A DNA stretch of 5,215 bases from Pseudomonadota bacterium (GTDB taxonomy: Bacteria > Myxococcota > Myxococcia > Myxococcales > Myxococcaceae), in the NCBI GenBank assembly GCA_023424585.1, contig JAFADT010000299.1, positions 1-5,215 on the forward strand, written 5' to 3'. This document shows, piece by piece, positions 1-5,215 of the stretch. The translations under genes and the position numbers were made by a program. The stretch's first letter is position 1, and every line of letters starts with the position of its first letter. The notes under the pieces were generated by a model, which was given only the letters and a program-made list of their open reading frames with translations, did not search any database and had not been told where the DNA came from.

Positions 1-24
1 CGGAGGCCGAGTTTTCGGCCTCCG
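1..24. terminator. Perfect 10-bp hairpin, probable terminator of an upstream gene
   Basis: Positions 1-10 are the exact reverse complement of 15-24, with a GTTT loop at 11-14. The stem is mostly G+C. On the plus strand no uridine run follows at once; the nearest is CCCCCTTT at 31-38. It is therefore not a textbook plus-strand intrinsic terminator. It could end a plus-strand gene lying left of the window or, read on the minus strand, be followed by bases outside the window. The stem may also extend past the left edge. Its place before the SNF2 gene's candidate promoter fits a transcriptional boundary. Confidence 0.55.
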
Positions 25-35
25 GGAGGACCCCC

Positions 36-63
36 TTTACAGACGCGGATCGCTGCACAGAAT
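36..63 (+). promoter_or_regulatory. Candidate sigma-70-type promoter for the SNF2 gene
   Basis: TTTACA at 36-41 matches the -35 consensus TTGACA at five of six positions. Sixteen bases later, CAGAAT at 58-63 matches TATAAT at four of six. Transcription would start near 70, giving a leader of roughly 50 bases before the TTG start. It lies directly downstream of the hairpin at 1-24. This is motif matching only. Promoters in GC-rich genomes are poorly predicted this way, so confidence is low. Confidence 0.35.
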
Positions 64-81
64 GGCGCGCCTCAACTGTTC

Positions 82-97
82 GCGCGCACGCGCGCAC
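82..97 (+). repeat. Two tandem copies of GCGCGCAC
   Basis: An 8-bp unit, GCGCGCAC, occurs twice back to back at 82-89 and 90-97, in the untranslated leader of the SNF2 gene. Alternating purine-pyrimidine runs of this kind can slip during replication or adopt Z-form DNA. With only two copies it may be chance in a GC-rich leader. Confidence 0.5.
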
Positions 98-111
98 GCT
101 CCAAACCGGAC

Positions 112-117
112 GGGAGG
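112..117 (+). promoter_or_regulatory. Ribosome binding site deciding the TTG start of the SNF2 gene
   Basis: GGGAGG at 112-117 is complementary to the 16S rRNA tail and ends six bases before the TTG at 124-126. The same frame is open further upstream but I see no ATG or GTG in it there. The ATG at 62 is in another frame. This site is the main reason for choosing TTG as the start. Confidence 0.6.
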
Positions 118-123
118 CGGGAC

Positions 124-2871
124 TTGGCGGAGGTCGCGAGGGGTTTGAAGCTGGAAGTGGAGGCGGACGCCGCGGCCATCGCGGCCCAGGCCGCCGAGGA
201 GCTGGTGGAGGCGGCGCTGACGCCCTTCCACGAGCGGCTCCTCGCCGAGGAGCTGCTCGCGCGCAGCGGTGACACGCAGCAGCGGCTGGCGAGCGCGCTG
301 GCCGAAGCGAAGGTGGACCTCAACCCCCATCAGGTCGAAGCCGCGATGTTCGCGCTGGACGCGCTGTCGCGCGGCGGCTGCATGCTCGCGGACGAGGTGG
401 GCCTGGGGAAGACCATCGAGGCGGGCCTCGTCGTGGCCCAGCTGATGGCGGAGGGCAAGAACCGCATCCTCATCCTGGCCCCGGCCGTGCTGCGCGCGCA
501 GTGGAACGCCGAGCTGCGCGAGAAGTTCGACCTGGACAGCGTCCTCGTCGACGGCCGCGACGTGAAGAAGCACAACAACTGCTTCGACCAGCCCTTCCCC
601 GTCATCTGCTCGCACCCGTTCGCGGCGAACAGGTCCGCGCTCGTGGCGGAGATCCCCTGGGACCTGGTCATCATCGACGAGGCGCACCGACTCCGGAACG
701 CGCACCGGCCCAACAACAAGACGGGCCAGGCGCTGCGCGCGTCGCTGGCGGGCCGCCCCAAGCTGCTGCTCACCGCCACCCCGCTCCAGAACGACCTGAT
801 GGAGCTGTTCGGGCTGATGTCGCTCCTGGACGAGCAGATCCTGGGCCCCGAGCACGCCTTCCGCAGCCGCTTCCGCGCCGACGAGGGCGGCGGCATGACG
901 GAGGCCGCCGCGTGCGAGCTCAAGGAGCGGCTGGCCCCGGTGGTGCAGCGCACGCTGCGCCGGCAGGTGCGCGAGTACGTCCGCTACACCAACCGCCGCA
1001 GCATCGTGGAGGACTTCCTCCCCTCCCCCGAGGAGCACGACCTCTACGAGAAGGTCAGCGAGTACCTGCAGCGCTCGGAGGTCGCGGCCATCGAGCCGGG
1101 CAAGAAGACGCTCCTGACGCTGTGCTACCGCAAGCTGCTGGCCTCCTCCACGTTCGCCATCGCGCCCACGCTGCGCCGGCTGTCGGAGAACCTCCAGAAG
1201 CGGCTGGAGGCCGCGCGGCTGGGGCAGCAGGCCCTGGCGCTCTTCGAGCCGGAAGAGGCCAAGCAGTACATGGAGGAAGGCGAGGAGTGGTCCGACGACC
1301 CCGCCAAGGCGCCCCAGGTCCGCACGCTGGAGCAGGAGGTGTGGGAGCTGCGCCAGTACGCGGACCTCGCGGACTCCATCCGCACCAACGCCAAGGGTGA
1401 GGCGCTCAAGCGCGCCCTGGACCGCACCTTCGCGGTGATGCGCGCGCACTCCTGGCCGGAGAAGGCGCTCATCTTCACGGAGTCCAAGCGCACGCAGCAG
1501 TACCTCTTCAACCTGCTGTCGGAGCACGGCTACAAGGGCAAGATCTCGCTCCTGTCCGGCGACGCCGGCGGCACGCCCGAGGAGCGCAAGGCGCTGGTGG
1601 AGGAGTTCCGCCACAAGACGCAGATCCTCATCTGCACGGAGGCCGGCGCGGAGGGCCTCAACCTCCAGTTCTGCAACCTGGTGGTGAACTACGACCTGCC
1701 ATGGAACCCGCAGCGCGTAGAGCAGCGCATCGGCCGGTGCCACCGCTACGGCCAGCAGCGCGACGTGCTGGTGCTGAACTTCCTCAACCGGCAGAACGCG
1801 GCGGACGCGCGCCTGTTCGAGCTCCTGGAGAAGAAGCTCAACCTCTTCGACGGCGTGTTCGGCGCGTCCGACGAGATCCTGGGCGCGCTGGAGAGCGGCG
1901 TCGACTTCGAGCGGCGCGTGCTGGACATCTACCAGTCCTGCCGCGACCCGAAGGACATCAACGCCGCCTTCGACAAGCTGCGCGAGGAGCTGGAGGGCAG
2001 CATCACCCAGCGCATGACGTCGATGCGCTCCGTGGTGCTGGAGCGCTTCGACGGCGACGTGCGCCGCCGGCTGCGCGTGGCGGGGGACCAGGCCAAGGAG
2101 GTGGTGGCCAGGCGCCAGCAGGAGGCGAAGGCGCTCACCGGCTCCGTGCTGGGCAGCCGCGCCTCCGGGCGGCTCCAGGTGGCCAAGGCCGCCTACGCGG
2201 TGCGCGACCGCACCCAGGACTCCGTCAGCTACCTGCAGCTGGACGCGGCCGGCCTCCCCTCGCGGCTGGCGCGGCTGGCGGGCAGCGAGGGCTGGTGGTT
2301 CGTCTACAAGTTCGAGACCACCGGCCTCAAGCCCGAGGAGAAGCTGGTCCACCTGGTGCTGGTGAAGGACCGGGACGGCGGCTTCCGCGCCCTGCCGCTG
2401 ACGGACGGCGTCCACTTCACGAAGCTCAACGCCAAGGAAGAGAAGCGCCGGCAGCCCGCGCCGGTGTCCGTCCAGCTCATGCAAGAGCAGTCGCTCATGA
2501 CCGCCAAGGATGAGCTGATCCGGGCCGCGGAGCGGCGCAACGCCCTGGAGCTGGACAAGGCCAAGGAGCGCGCGGACCGCTACGTCGAGGACTGCCTGAT
2601 GGAGTCGCGCGAGGTGGTGGAGGCCGCGCGCCAGGCGTGGTTCGCCGCGCGCAAGGAGGTCGCGGGCGTCGACGACGTCGCGGAGCGCGCGAAGGCGCGG
2701 GCGCACTCGGACCGGATGGAGCGCGACTACCGCCGCAAGCTGGCGTCGCTGCGCAACGAGGAGGAGAAGCGCTACGCCGCCAAGGACCGGCAGATGGCGG
2801 AGCTGGCCAACAAGGCGCGCGTGACGGAGAAGCGCACGCTCATCGCCTCCGCGTACTTCTGGCTGTCCTGA
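124..2871 (+). CDS. SNF2/RapA (HepA)-family DEAH-box ATPase, 915 aa
   Basis: This is a superfamily-2 ATPase of the SNF2/RapA type, which translocates on double-stranded DNA and remodels bound proteins rather than unwinding strands. The first RecA lobe carries a Q-type motif (NPHQ, 67-70), Walker A DEVGLGKT (90-97, Lys96), motif Ia ILAPAVLRAQW (117-127), DEAH (185-188) and TATPLQN (217-223). A largely helical insert fills about 300-440. The second lobe has ALIFTESKRTQQYL (448-461), TEAGAEGLNL (505-514) and QRVEQRIGRCHRYGQ (530-544), with arginine-finger candidates Arg538 and Arg541. All catalytic motifs are intact. Residues 600-690 look helical. A mixed segment containing WWFVYKF (724-730) follows, and a charged, probably coiled-coil tail covers about 785-905. 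I recognise no nuclease, methylase or classical DNA-binding domain. The start is TTG with GGGAGG six bases upstream. The gene appears monocistronic and converges on the Smr gene. RapA itself recycles RNA polymerase, while relatives such as DrmD of DISARM act in phage defence; neither role can be assigned here. Confidence 0.94.
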   Translation: MAEVARGLKLEVEADAAAIAAQAAEELVEAALTPFHERLLAEELLARSGDTQQRLASALAEAKVDLNPHQVEAAMFALDALSRGGCMLADEVGLGKTIEAGLVVAQLMAEGKNRILILAPAVLRAQWNAELREKFDLDSVLVDGRDVKKHNNCFDQPFPVICSHPFAANRSALVAEIPWDLVIIDEAHRLRNAHRPNNKTGQALRASLAGRPKLLLTATPLQNDLMELFGLMSLLDEQILGPEHAFRSRFRADEGGGMTEAAACELKERLAPVVQRTLRRQVREYVRYTNRRSIVEDFLPSPEEHDLYEKVSEYLQRSEVAAIEPGKKTLLTLCYRKLLASSTFAIAPTLRRLSENLQKRLEAARLGQQALALFEPEEAKQYMEEGEEWSDDPAKAPQVRTLEQEVWELRQYADLADSIRTNAKGEALKRALDRTFAVMRAHSWPEKALIFTESKRTQQYLFNLLSEHGYKGKISLLSGDAGGTPEERKALVEEFRHKTQILICTEAGAEGLNLQFCNLVVNYDLPWNPQRVEQRIGRCHRYGQQRDVLVLNFLNRQNAADARLFELLEKKLNLFDGVFGASDEILGALESGVDFERRVLDIYQSCRDPKDINAAFDKLREELEGSITQRMTSMRSVVLERFDGDVRRRLRVAGDQAKEVVARRQQEAKALTGSVLGSRASGRLQVAKAAYAVRDRTQDSVSYLQLDAAGLPSRLARLAGSEGWWFVYKFETTGLKPEEKLVHLVLVKDRDGGFRALPLTDGVHFTKLNAKEEKRRQPAPVSVQLMQEQSLMTAKDELIRAAERRNALELDKAKERADRYVEDCLMESREVVEAARQAWFAARKEVAGVDDVAERAKARAHSDRMERDYRRKLASLRNEEEKRYAAKDRQMAELANKARVTEKRTLIASAYFWLS

Positions 2872-2874
2872 GCC

Positions 2875-2896
2875 CGAGCCCCGTCACAGGGGCTTG
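2875..2896. terminator. Possible bidirectional hairpin between convergent genes
   Basis: CGAGCCCC (2875-2882) can pair with GGGGCTTG (2889-2896) as an 8-bp stem with one G-U wobble in the plus-strand RNA, around a six-base loop GTCACA. It begins four bases after the SNF2 stop. Its loop contains the complement of the Smr stop codon (2884-2886), so both transcripts would end on it. No long T run follows on either strand, so a role in intrinsic termination is only plausible; it might instead protect the 3' ends. Confidence 0.4.
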
Positions 2897-3222
2897 AGCC
2901 GCACCCACGTCGCGCCCCAGCCTCCGTCCGCCTCGGAGGCCGTCCGGAAGCCTTCCACCTCCGGCAGCGTGGGCAGCAGGGACTGCACGGTGCGCCGCAG
3001 CGCGCCCGTGCCCTTGCCGTGGATGATGCGCACGTCGAGCACGCCCTCCTGGCGACAGGCCCAGAGGTACTCGGTGACGAGCGCCTTCACCTCGCGCGGC
3101 TGGAAGAGGTGCAGGTCGAGGTTTCCGTCGATCGGAACCTCTACCGCGCCCAGCTCATCGAGCGAGGGTGGGGGCTCCGGTCCCTCCGGCGGCAGGGGCG
3201 GGAGTGGCTTTCGGCGTGACAC
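2884..3222 (-). CDS. Stand-alone Smr-domain protein, 112 aa
   Basis: The protein is a single Smr (small MutS-related) domain behind a proline-rich N-terminus (residues 1-20, [13 protein letters not shown]). The domain shows LDLHLF (35-40) in place of the usual LDLHG, then HGKGTGALR (68-76), the family's HGxGxG signature, and closes with [10 protein letters not shown] (100-109). Smr domains occur at the C-terminus of MutS2 and alone. Characterised members are endonucleases that nick DNA or cleave mRNA on stalled ribosomes. Such short proteins are often mislabelled MutS, but no MutS ATPase is present here. The GTG start at 3222 is supported by GGAGGAGG nine bases upstream. No other start codon was found in this frame in the 100 bases I read upstream. 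It begins inside the preceding coiled-coil gene, overlapping it by 68 bases in another frame, so translation is probably coupled. The substrate is unknown. Confidence 0.88.
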   Translation of the reverse strand: MSRRKPLPPLPPEGPEPPPSLDELGAVEVPIDGNLDLHLFQPREVKALVTEYLWACRQEGVLDVRIIHGKGTGALRRTVQSLLPTLPEVEGFRTASEADGGWGATWVRLKPL

Positions 3223-3460
3223 CGTAGCGGGCCTCCTCCAGGCGCTGCTTCTCCTCGGCCGCCAGGCGCTGGCGCTCGCGCGCGAGCCGGAACTGCTCCT
3301 TGAGGCTGGAGATCTCCCCCTTGAGGGAGGAGAAGTCCTCCTTCACCGCGCCCGAGTGGTGATCCGGATCCAGGCGATTGCCCGCACGCCTGCCCTCCGC
3401 GCCGGCGCCGCCAGCGGAGGTCATCTGCATCAACAGCGCGGCCAGGGTCATCACCTTCAT
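3155..3460 (-). CDS. Small protein with signal-like N-terminus and coiled coil, 101 aa
   Basis: I do not recognise a family. The protein starts [13 protein letters not shown], a short lysine-plus-hydrophobic stretch resembling a signal peptide. A small-residue segment to about residue 22 (AGGAGAE) could hold a cleavage site. Residues 39-78 form a strongly charged heptad-like coiled coil ([14 protein letters not shown], then [16 protein letters not shown]). The tail from 80 is rich in Ala, Pro and Thr. In codons 1-80 nearly every third base is G or C, with about five exceptions, which argues strongly for a real gene. That bias drops over the last 22 codons, where the Smr gene overlaps. The upstream GAGAGG (3468-3463) is only two bases from the ATG used and 11 from Met4, so the start could be Met4. 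It follows the DUF72 gene by 38 bases on the same strand and is probably cotranscribed with it. An envelope-associated or oligomerising role is a guess. Confidence 0.65.
   Translation of the reverse strand: MKVMTLAALLMQMTSAGGAGAEGRRAGNRLDPDHHSGAVKEDFSSLKGEISSLKEQFRLARERQRLAAEEKQRLEEARYGVTPKATPAPAAGGTGAPTLAR
3232..3239 (-). promoter_or_regulatory. Strong ribosome binding site for the Smr gene inside the coiled-coil gene
   Basis: Read on the minus strand, 3239-3232 is GGAGGAGG, followed by nine bases and the GTG start of the Smr gene. The same bases encode part of the EEA segment near residue 77 of the coiled-coil protein. Overlapping Glu codons (GAG GAG) naturally give such sequences, so part of the match may be incidental, but the spacing is suitable and it decides the Smr start. 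Confidence 0.6.
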
Positions 3461-3498
3461 GGCCTCTCACGTAAGCAAGCGCCGTGCTCGCGCGCAAG

Positions 3499-4557
3499 TC
3501 ATGTTGCGTGCGCGACGCTCCGTTGGCCGCCCTCCTCCTTGTATGACACGACGCGTTCCGCGAGCCGGACGGCGGACAGGGGGGCGCTGCCCTCCGCCTT
3601 GTTGTTGATGGTGACGAAGACGGGACGCTCGCGTCGCACGGCCGCCATGCACACGCGGGCCAGCACGTCGCGGGTGCCCGCGTCCTCGTCCACCAGCCGG
3701 TTGAACGGCGCGTAGCGGGCGTAGGCCTCCTCGTAGCCCAGGTTCGGCGGGAGCATCCACCGCACCACCACGGCGCGGGCCTCGAAGGCGCGCGTGAGCT
3801 TCGCCTGCCGCGCGACGGGCGGCATGTGCGCCCACACCGCGAGCACCGGGCTCACGCCCGTGTCCGCGAGCGCCTGGGCGAAGCCCTCCGTGAGCAGCTC
3901 CTCGTTGCGCACCTCCACCGCGTACAGCGGCCCCCGGGGCAGCGCGGAGAAGAACGCGTGCAGCCGCTCCACGAAGCGGCCCGCGCCGCCCAGCGCCGCG
4001 GGGTCCTGCGGCGGGAACTGGAAGACGAGCGGCCCGGCCTTGTCCCCCAGCCCCTCCACGAACGGCGCCACCACGTGGTCCGCCGCGTAGGCCGGCTGGA
4101 GGAAGCGCTCGTTCACCTGGCCCCGGTGCGCGCCGTAGCGCTCGTGCACGGGGAAGCGCGCCAGCGTGCAGGCCTCGTGGGCCTTCACCAGGAAGCGGAA
4201 GCCGTCCGGCACCTGCTGGGCGTACTCGGCGAAGGTGGTGGCCGGCACCGGCGCGTAGAAGGTCCGGTCGATGCCCACCGTGCGCAGCACCGGGTGGTGC
4301 GCATAGGCGCCCAGGCCCTCACGCGCCAGCTGGGACGTGCTGGCCTCGTGGTCGTAGACGAGGCCGCTCCAACCCGGGAAGGTCCACGACGACGTGCCCA
4401 GGTACACGCCGCGTGGGAGCTGCTCGCCCAGCATGCGCAAGCTGTCGGAGGGCGCGGCCGGCCCCACCTGCTGGGTCCGGCGCCGCGACGACGCGGGTGG
4501 CTCCTCCAGGGCCCCGGTGAAGAGGTCGAACTGCGCGGGTCGTCGCGGTGCGCTCAT
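3499..4557 (-). CDS. DUF72 (YecE-like) TIM-barrel protein, 352 aa
   Basis: This is a DUF72 protein, a widespread TIM-barrel-fold family of unknown biochemical role. Family hallmarks are present in order: YLGTSSWTFPGWSGLVY (52-68), TVGIDRTFYAPVPATTFAEY (93-112), GFRFLVKAHEACT (119-131), PLVFQFPP (176-183), LYAVEVRNEEL (211-221), VWAHMPP (241-247) and the C-terminal VTINNKAEGSAPLSAVRLAE (315-334). The barrel is preceded by about 48 residues rich in Pro, Ser and Arg, probably disordered, containing QFDLF at 9-13, which resembles a sliding-clamp-binding peptide. The frame is open further upstream, to an ATG at 4674. I chose the ATG at 4557 because AGGAG (4570-4566) lies eight bases before it and because the upstream 39 residues look like translated leader, rich in Arg, Pro and Gly. 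It appears to be the first gene of a minus-strand group with the coiled-coil and Smr genes, and it is divergent from the PAS gene. Confidence 0.93.
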   Translation of the reverse strand: MSAPRRPAQFDLFTGALEEPPASSRRRTQQVGPAAPSDSLRMLGEQLPRGVYLGTSSWTFPGWSGLVYDHEASTSQLAREGLGAYAHHPVLRTVGIDRTFYAPVPATTFAEYAQQVPDGFRFLVKAHEACTLARFPVHERYGAHRGQVNERFLQPAYAADHVVAPFVEGLGDKAGPLVFQFPPQDPAALGGAGRFVERLHAFFSALPRGPLYAVEVRNEELLTEGFAQALADTGVSPVLAVWAHMPPVARQAKLTRAFEARAVVVRWMLPPNLGYEEAYARYAPFNRLVDEDAGTRDVLARVCMAAVRRERPVFVTINNKAEGSAPLSAVRLAERVVSYKEEGGQRSVAHAT

Positions 4558-4565
4558 GCGTTCAG

Positions 4566-4570
4566 CTCCT
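4566..4570 (-). promoter_or_regulatory. Ribosome binding site deciding the DUF72 start
   Basis: On the minus strand AGGAG (4570-4566) is followed by eight bases and the ATG at 4557-4555. It directly abuts the 3' arm of an inverted repeat (4579-4571), so a hairpin formed there would sit against the ribosome binding site. This site favours the 352-residue protein over the 391-residue reading from 4674. Confidence 0.65.
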
Positions 4571-4667
4571 CTCCCAGGGAGGGGACGGCGGTGGAACCCT
4601 GGGAGTAACCCCGACGTCCGCGTGATGCAGCAGGTTGCCCGGATTCGAGGGGACGTTCCAGGGTTCC
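4571..4667 (-). promoter_or_regulatory. Leader with mutually exclusive inverted repeats upstream of the DUF72 gene
   Basis: Read 5' to 3' on the minus strand, three arms occur in order. Arm A, GGAACCCTGG (4667-4658), pairs perfectly over 10 bp with CCAGGGTTCC in arm B (4602-4593). A second helix inside that loop is ACGTCC (4656-4651) with GGACGT (4619-4614). Arm B also contains CTCCCAGGG (4605-4597), which pairs perfectly over 9 bp with arm C, CCCTGGGAG (4579-4571), leaving a 17-base loop. Arm C touches the AGGAG ribosome binding site. Since A:B and B:C share bases 4597-4602, only one can form at a time, the layout expected of a switch or attenuator. I recognise no known riboswitch class. The complementarity is seen directly; a regulatory role is inference. 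If transcription starts downstream of arm A, only B:C would matter. DNA-level explanations, such as an operator or a remnant of a short inverted-repeat element, are also possible. Confidence 0.45.
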
Positions 4668-4734
4668 GGTACACCCCCCAGGCGGGCAGGCACGCTCGGG
4701 CGGTCCTCCCCGACCTCCGCGCGAGGGTCTGTGA

Positions 4735-4830
4735 TTGAACCTTTGTCCAAATGCAAACGCAGCCAAGTCACCGTAAACTGATGAATCGAAGGAAATCATA
4801 ACTACCATTGCAAGGCTTGAACGTGGTTGC
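4735..4830. promoter_or_regulatory. A+T-rich divergent promoter region
   Basis: This stretch is slightly more than half A+T by my count, in clear contrast to the GC-rich sequence on both sides. It lies between the divergent DUF72 and PAS genes and is the likely site of both promoters. I could not find a convincing -35/-10 pair on either strand or a correctly spaced sigma-54 GG-N10-GC element. The rest of the 290-bp intergenic region holds the inverted-repeat leader (4571-4667) and a GC-rich stretch (4668-4734) in which I see nothing definite. Confidence 0.4.
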
Positions 4831-4847
4831 AGCGGCCGGGGGGCCCC

Positions 4848-5215
4848 ATGGACTGGTCGTTGACCGCATCGCTGCTGGCGGAGCGGGACGCGCGCCCCAT
4901 CGTCGTGATGGACCGGCGCGGACGCATCGAGCTGGCCAATGGCGCGTTCACGGCGCTCCTGGGCCGGCCCCGTGAGGAGTTGCTGGGGCGCCGCTGGGCG
5001 GAGGTCTGCACGCCGCGCGAGCACGGGCGCGAGGTGGGACAGGCGCTGCGGGCCATCTTCACCAGCGCCGAGCACCGGCTGGAGACGGAGGTGCTCACGC
5101 GCGATGGCGAGCGGCTGCCGGTGGAGCTGGACGTGGCCGCCGTGGGCCGGCCCCCGCTGCGGCTGGTGGCCATCGTCACGCGCGCGGCGCAGCCCCGCTC
5201 CCTTCCGGAGCCCGT
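4848..5215 (+). CDS. PAS-domain protein, N-terminal part (probable sensor/signalling protein), truncated by window end
   Basis: The frame stays open to the window edge and gives 122 residues. Residues about 10-112 form a PAS fold: ARPIVVMDRRGRIELANGAF (15-34), then TALLGRPREELLGRRWAEV (35-53), a helical stretch (60-72), ETEVLTRDGERLPVELDVAAV (79-99) and a closing strand LRLVAIVTR (104-112). PAS domains sense ligands, redox state or light, or mediate dimerisation. They commonly precede histidine kinase, GGDEF or sigma-54 activator modules, and the missing C-terminus would decide which. No signal peptide or membrane segment precedes the domain, so this portion is probably cytoplasmic. The ATG at 4848 is the most credible start: an in-frame stop lies at 4818-4820 and the only other start between is TTG at 4827. 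There is no AGGAG; only a G-run (4838-4843) lies four bases upstream. Confidence 0.85.
   Translation, partial: MDWSLTASLLAERDARPIVVMDRRGRIELANGAFTALLGRPREELLGRRWAEVCTPREHGREVGQALRAIFTSAEHRLETEVLTRDGERLPVELDVAAVGRPPLRLVAIVTRAAQPRSLPEP

Noticed and set aside
501..1400. A 299-codon plus-strand frame inside the SNF2 gene (and a similar one at 1701-2513)
   Set aside because: Their translations are dominated by Arg, Ala, Pro and Gly, typical of an out-of-frame reading of GC-rich coding sequence.
1834..1848. KLNLF at SNF2 residues 571-575 as a second clamp-binding motif
   Set aside because: It lacks the key glutamine and sits in the folded part just after the second helicase lobe rather than on a flexible tail.
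37..2706. An 889-codon open frame on the minus strand, antisense to almost the whole SNF2 gene
   Set aside because: It is rich in Leu, Arg, Ala, Val and Gln and shows no family motif. Strong G/C bias at third positions in the SNF2 frame removes stop codons from the antisense frames, which explains it. The plus-strand frame has the full set of SNF2 motifs.
124..2871. The SNF2 gene as DrmD of a DISARM phage-defence system
   Set aside because: None of the other DISARM genes (methylase, DUF1998 protein, phospholipase-D-like protein, second helicase) is in the window, and the neighbours are unrelated.
3141..3497. A 118-codon minus-strand frame overlapping the coiled-coil gene
   Set aside because: It is low-complexity Arg/Gly/Pro-rich sequence, whereas the overlapping 101-codon frame has strong third-position G/C bias and a coherent coiled coil.
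4781..4801. Seven-codon reading frame ATG...TAA (encoding MNRRKS) as a leader peptide before the PAS gene
   Set aside because: There is no ribosome binding site and no amino-acid bias that would suggest attenuation; a frame this short is expected by chance in an A+T-rich stretch.
4814..4831. A sigma-54-like element (GG ... TTGC) before the PAS gene
   Set aside because: The spacing between GG and GC is 13 bases, not the 10 required by the sigma-54 consensus.
4554..5075. Minus-strand frames covering the intergenic region and the PAS gene (including 4802-5179)
   Set aside because: They run antisense to the PAS gene, which has recognisable PAS sequence features, and their translations show no motif.

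Overview
The window is GC-rich, with codons ending almost always in G or C, long antisense open frames lying opposite real genes, and large regulatory and nucleic-acid genes. This suggests a high-GC deltaproteobacterium-like genome, most likely a myxobacterium (Myxococcus/Corallococcus type). That assignment is inference from composition and gene style; no marker gene is present.

Layout from left to right: a perfect hairpin (1-24), probably the terminator of an upstream gene; a candidate promoter and short leader; a 915-residue SNF2/RapA-type DNA-dependent ATPase on the plus strand (124-2871, TTG start). It converges, with only 12 bp between stop codons, on a minus-strand group read right to left: a DUF72 (YecE-like) protein (3499-4557), a small exported-looking coiled-coil protein (3155-3460), and a stand-alone Smr-domain protein (2884-3222) that starts inside the coiled-coil gene. 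A 290-bp divergent intergenic region (4558-4847) separates this group from a plus-strand gene encoding an N-terminal PAS domain, cut by the window end (4848-5215). The intergenic region holds a GC-rich half with interlocking inverted repeats just before the DUF72 ribosome binding site, and an A+T-rich half that is the natural place for divergent promoters.

The SNF2 ATPase and the Smr protein belong to nucleic-acid-handling families, and the DUF72 protein begins with a QFDLF peptide that matches the bacterial sliding-clamp-binding consensus. A link to DNA repair or replication is therefore possible but unproven. No complete known defence system is visible: there is no methylase, nuclease operon, CRISPR array or transposase. 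The points most worth a second look are the clamp-motif-like tail of the DUF72 protein, the mutually exclusive hairpins in its leader, and the 68-bp out-of-frame overlap between the coiled-coil and Smr genes.
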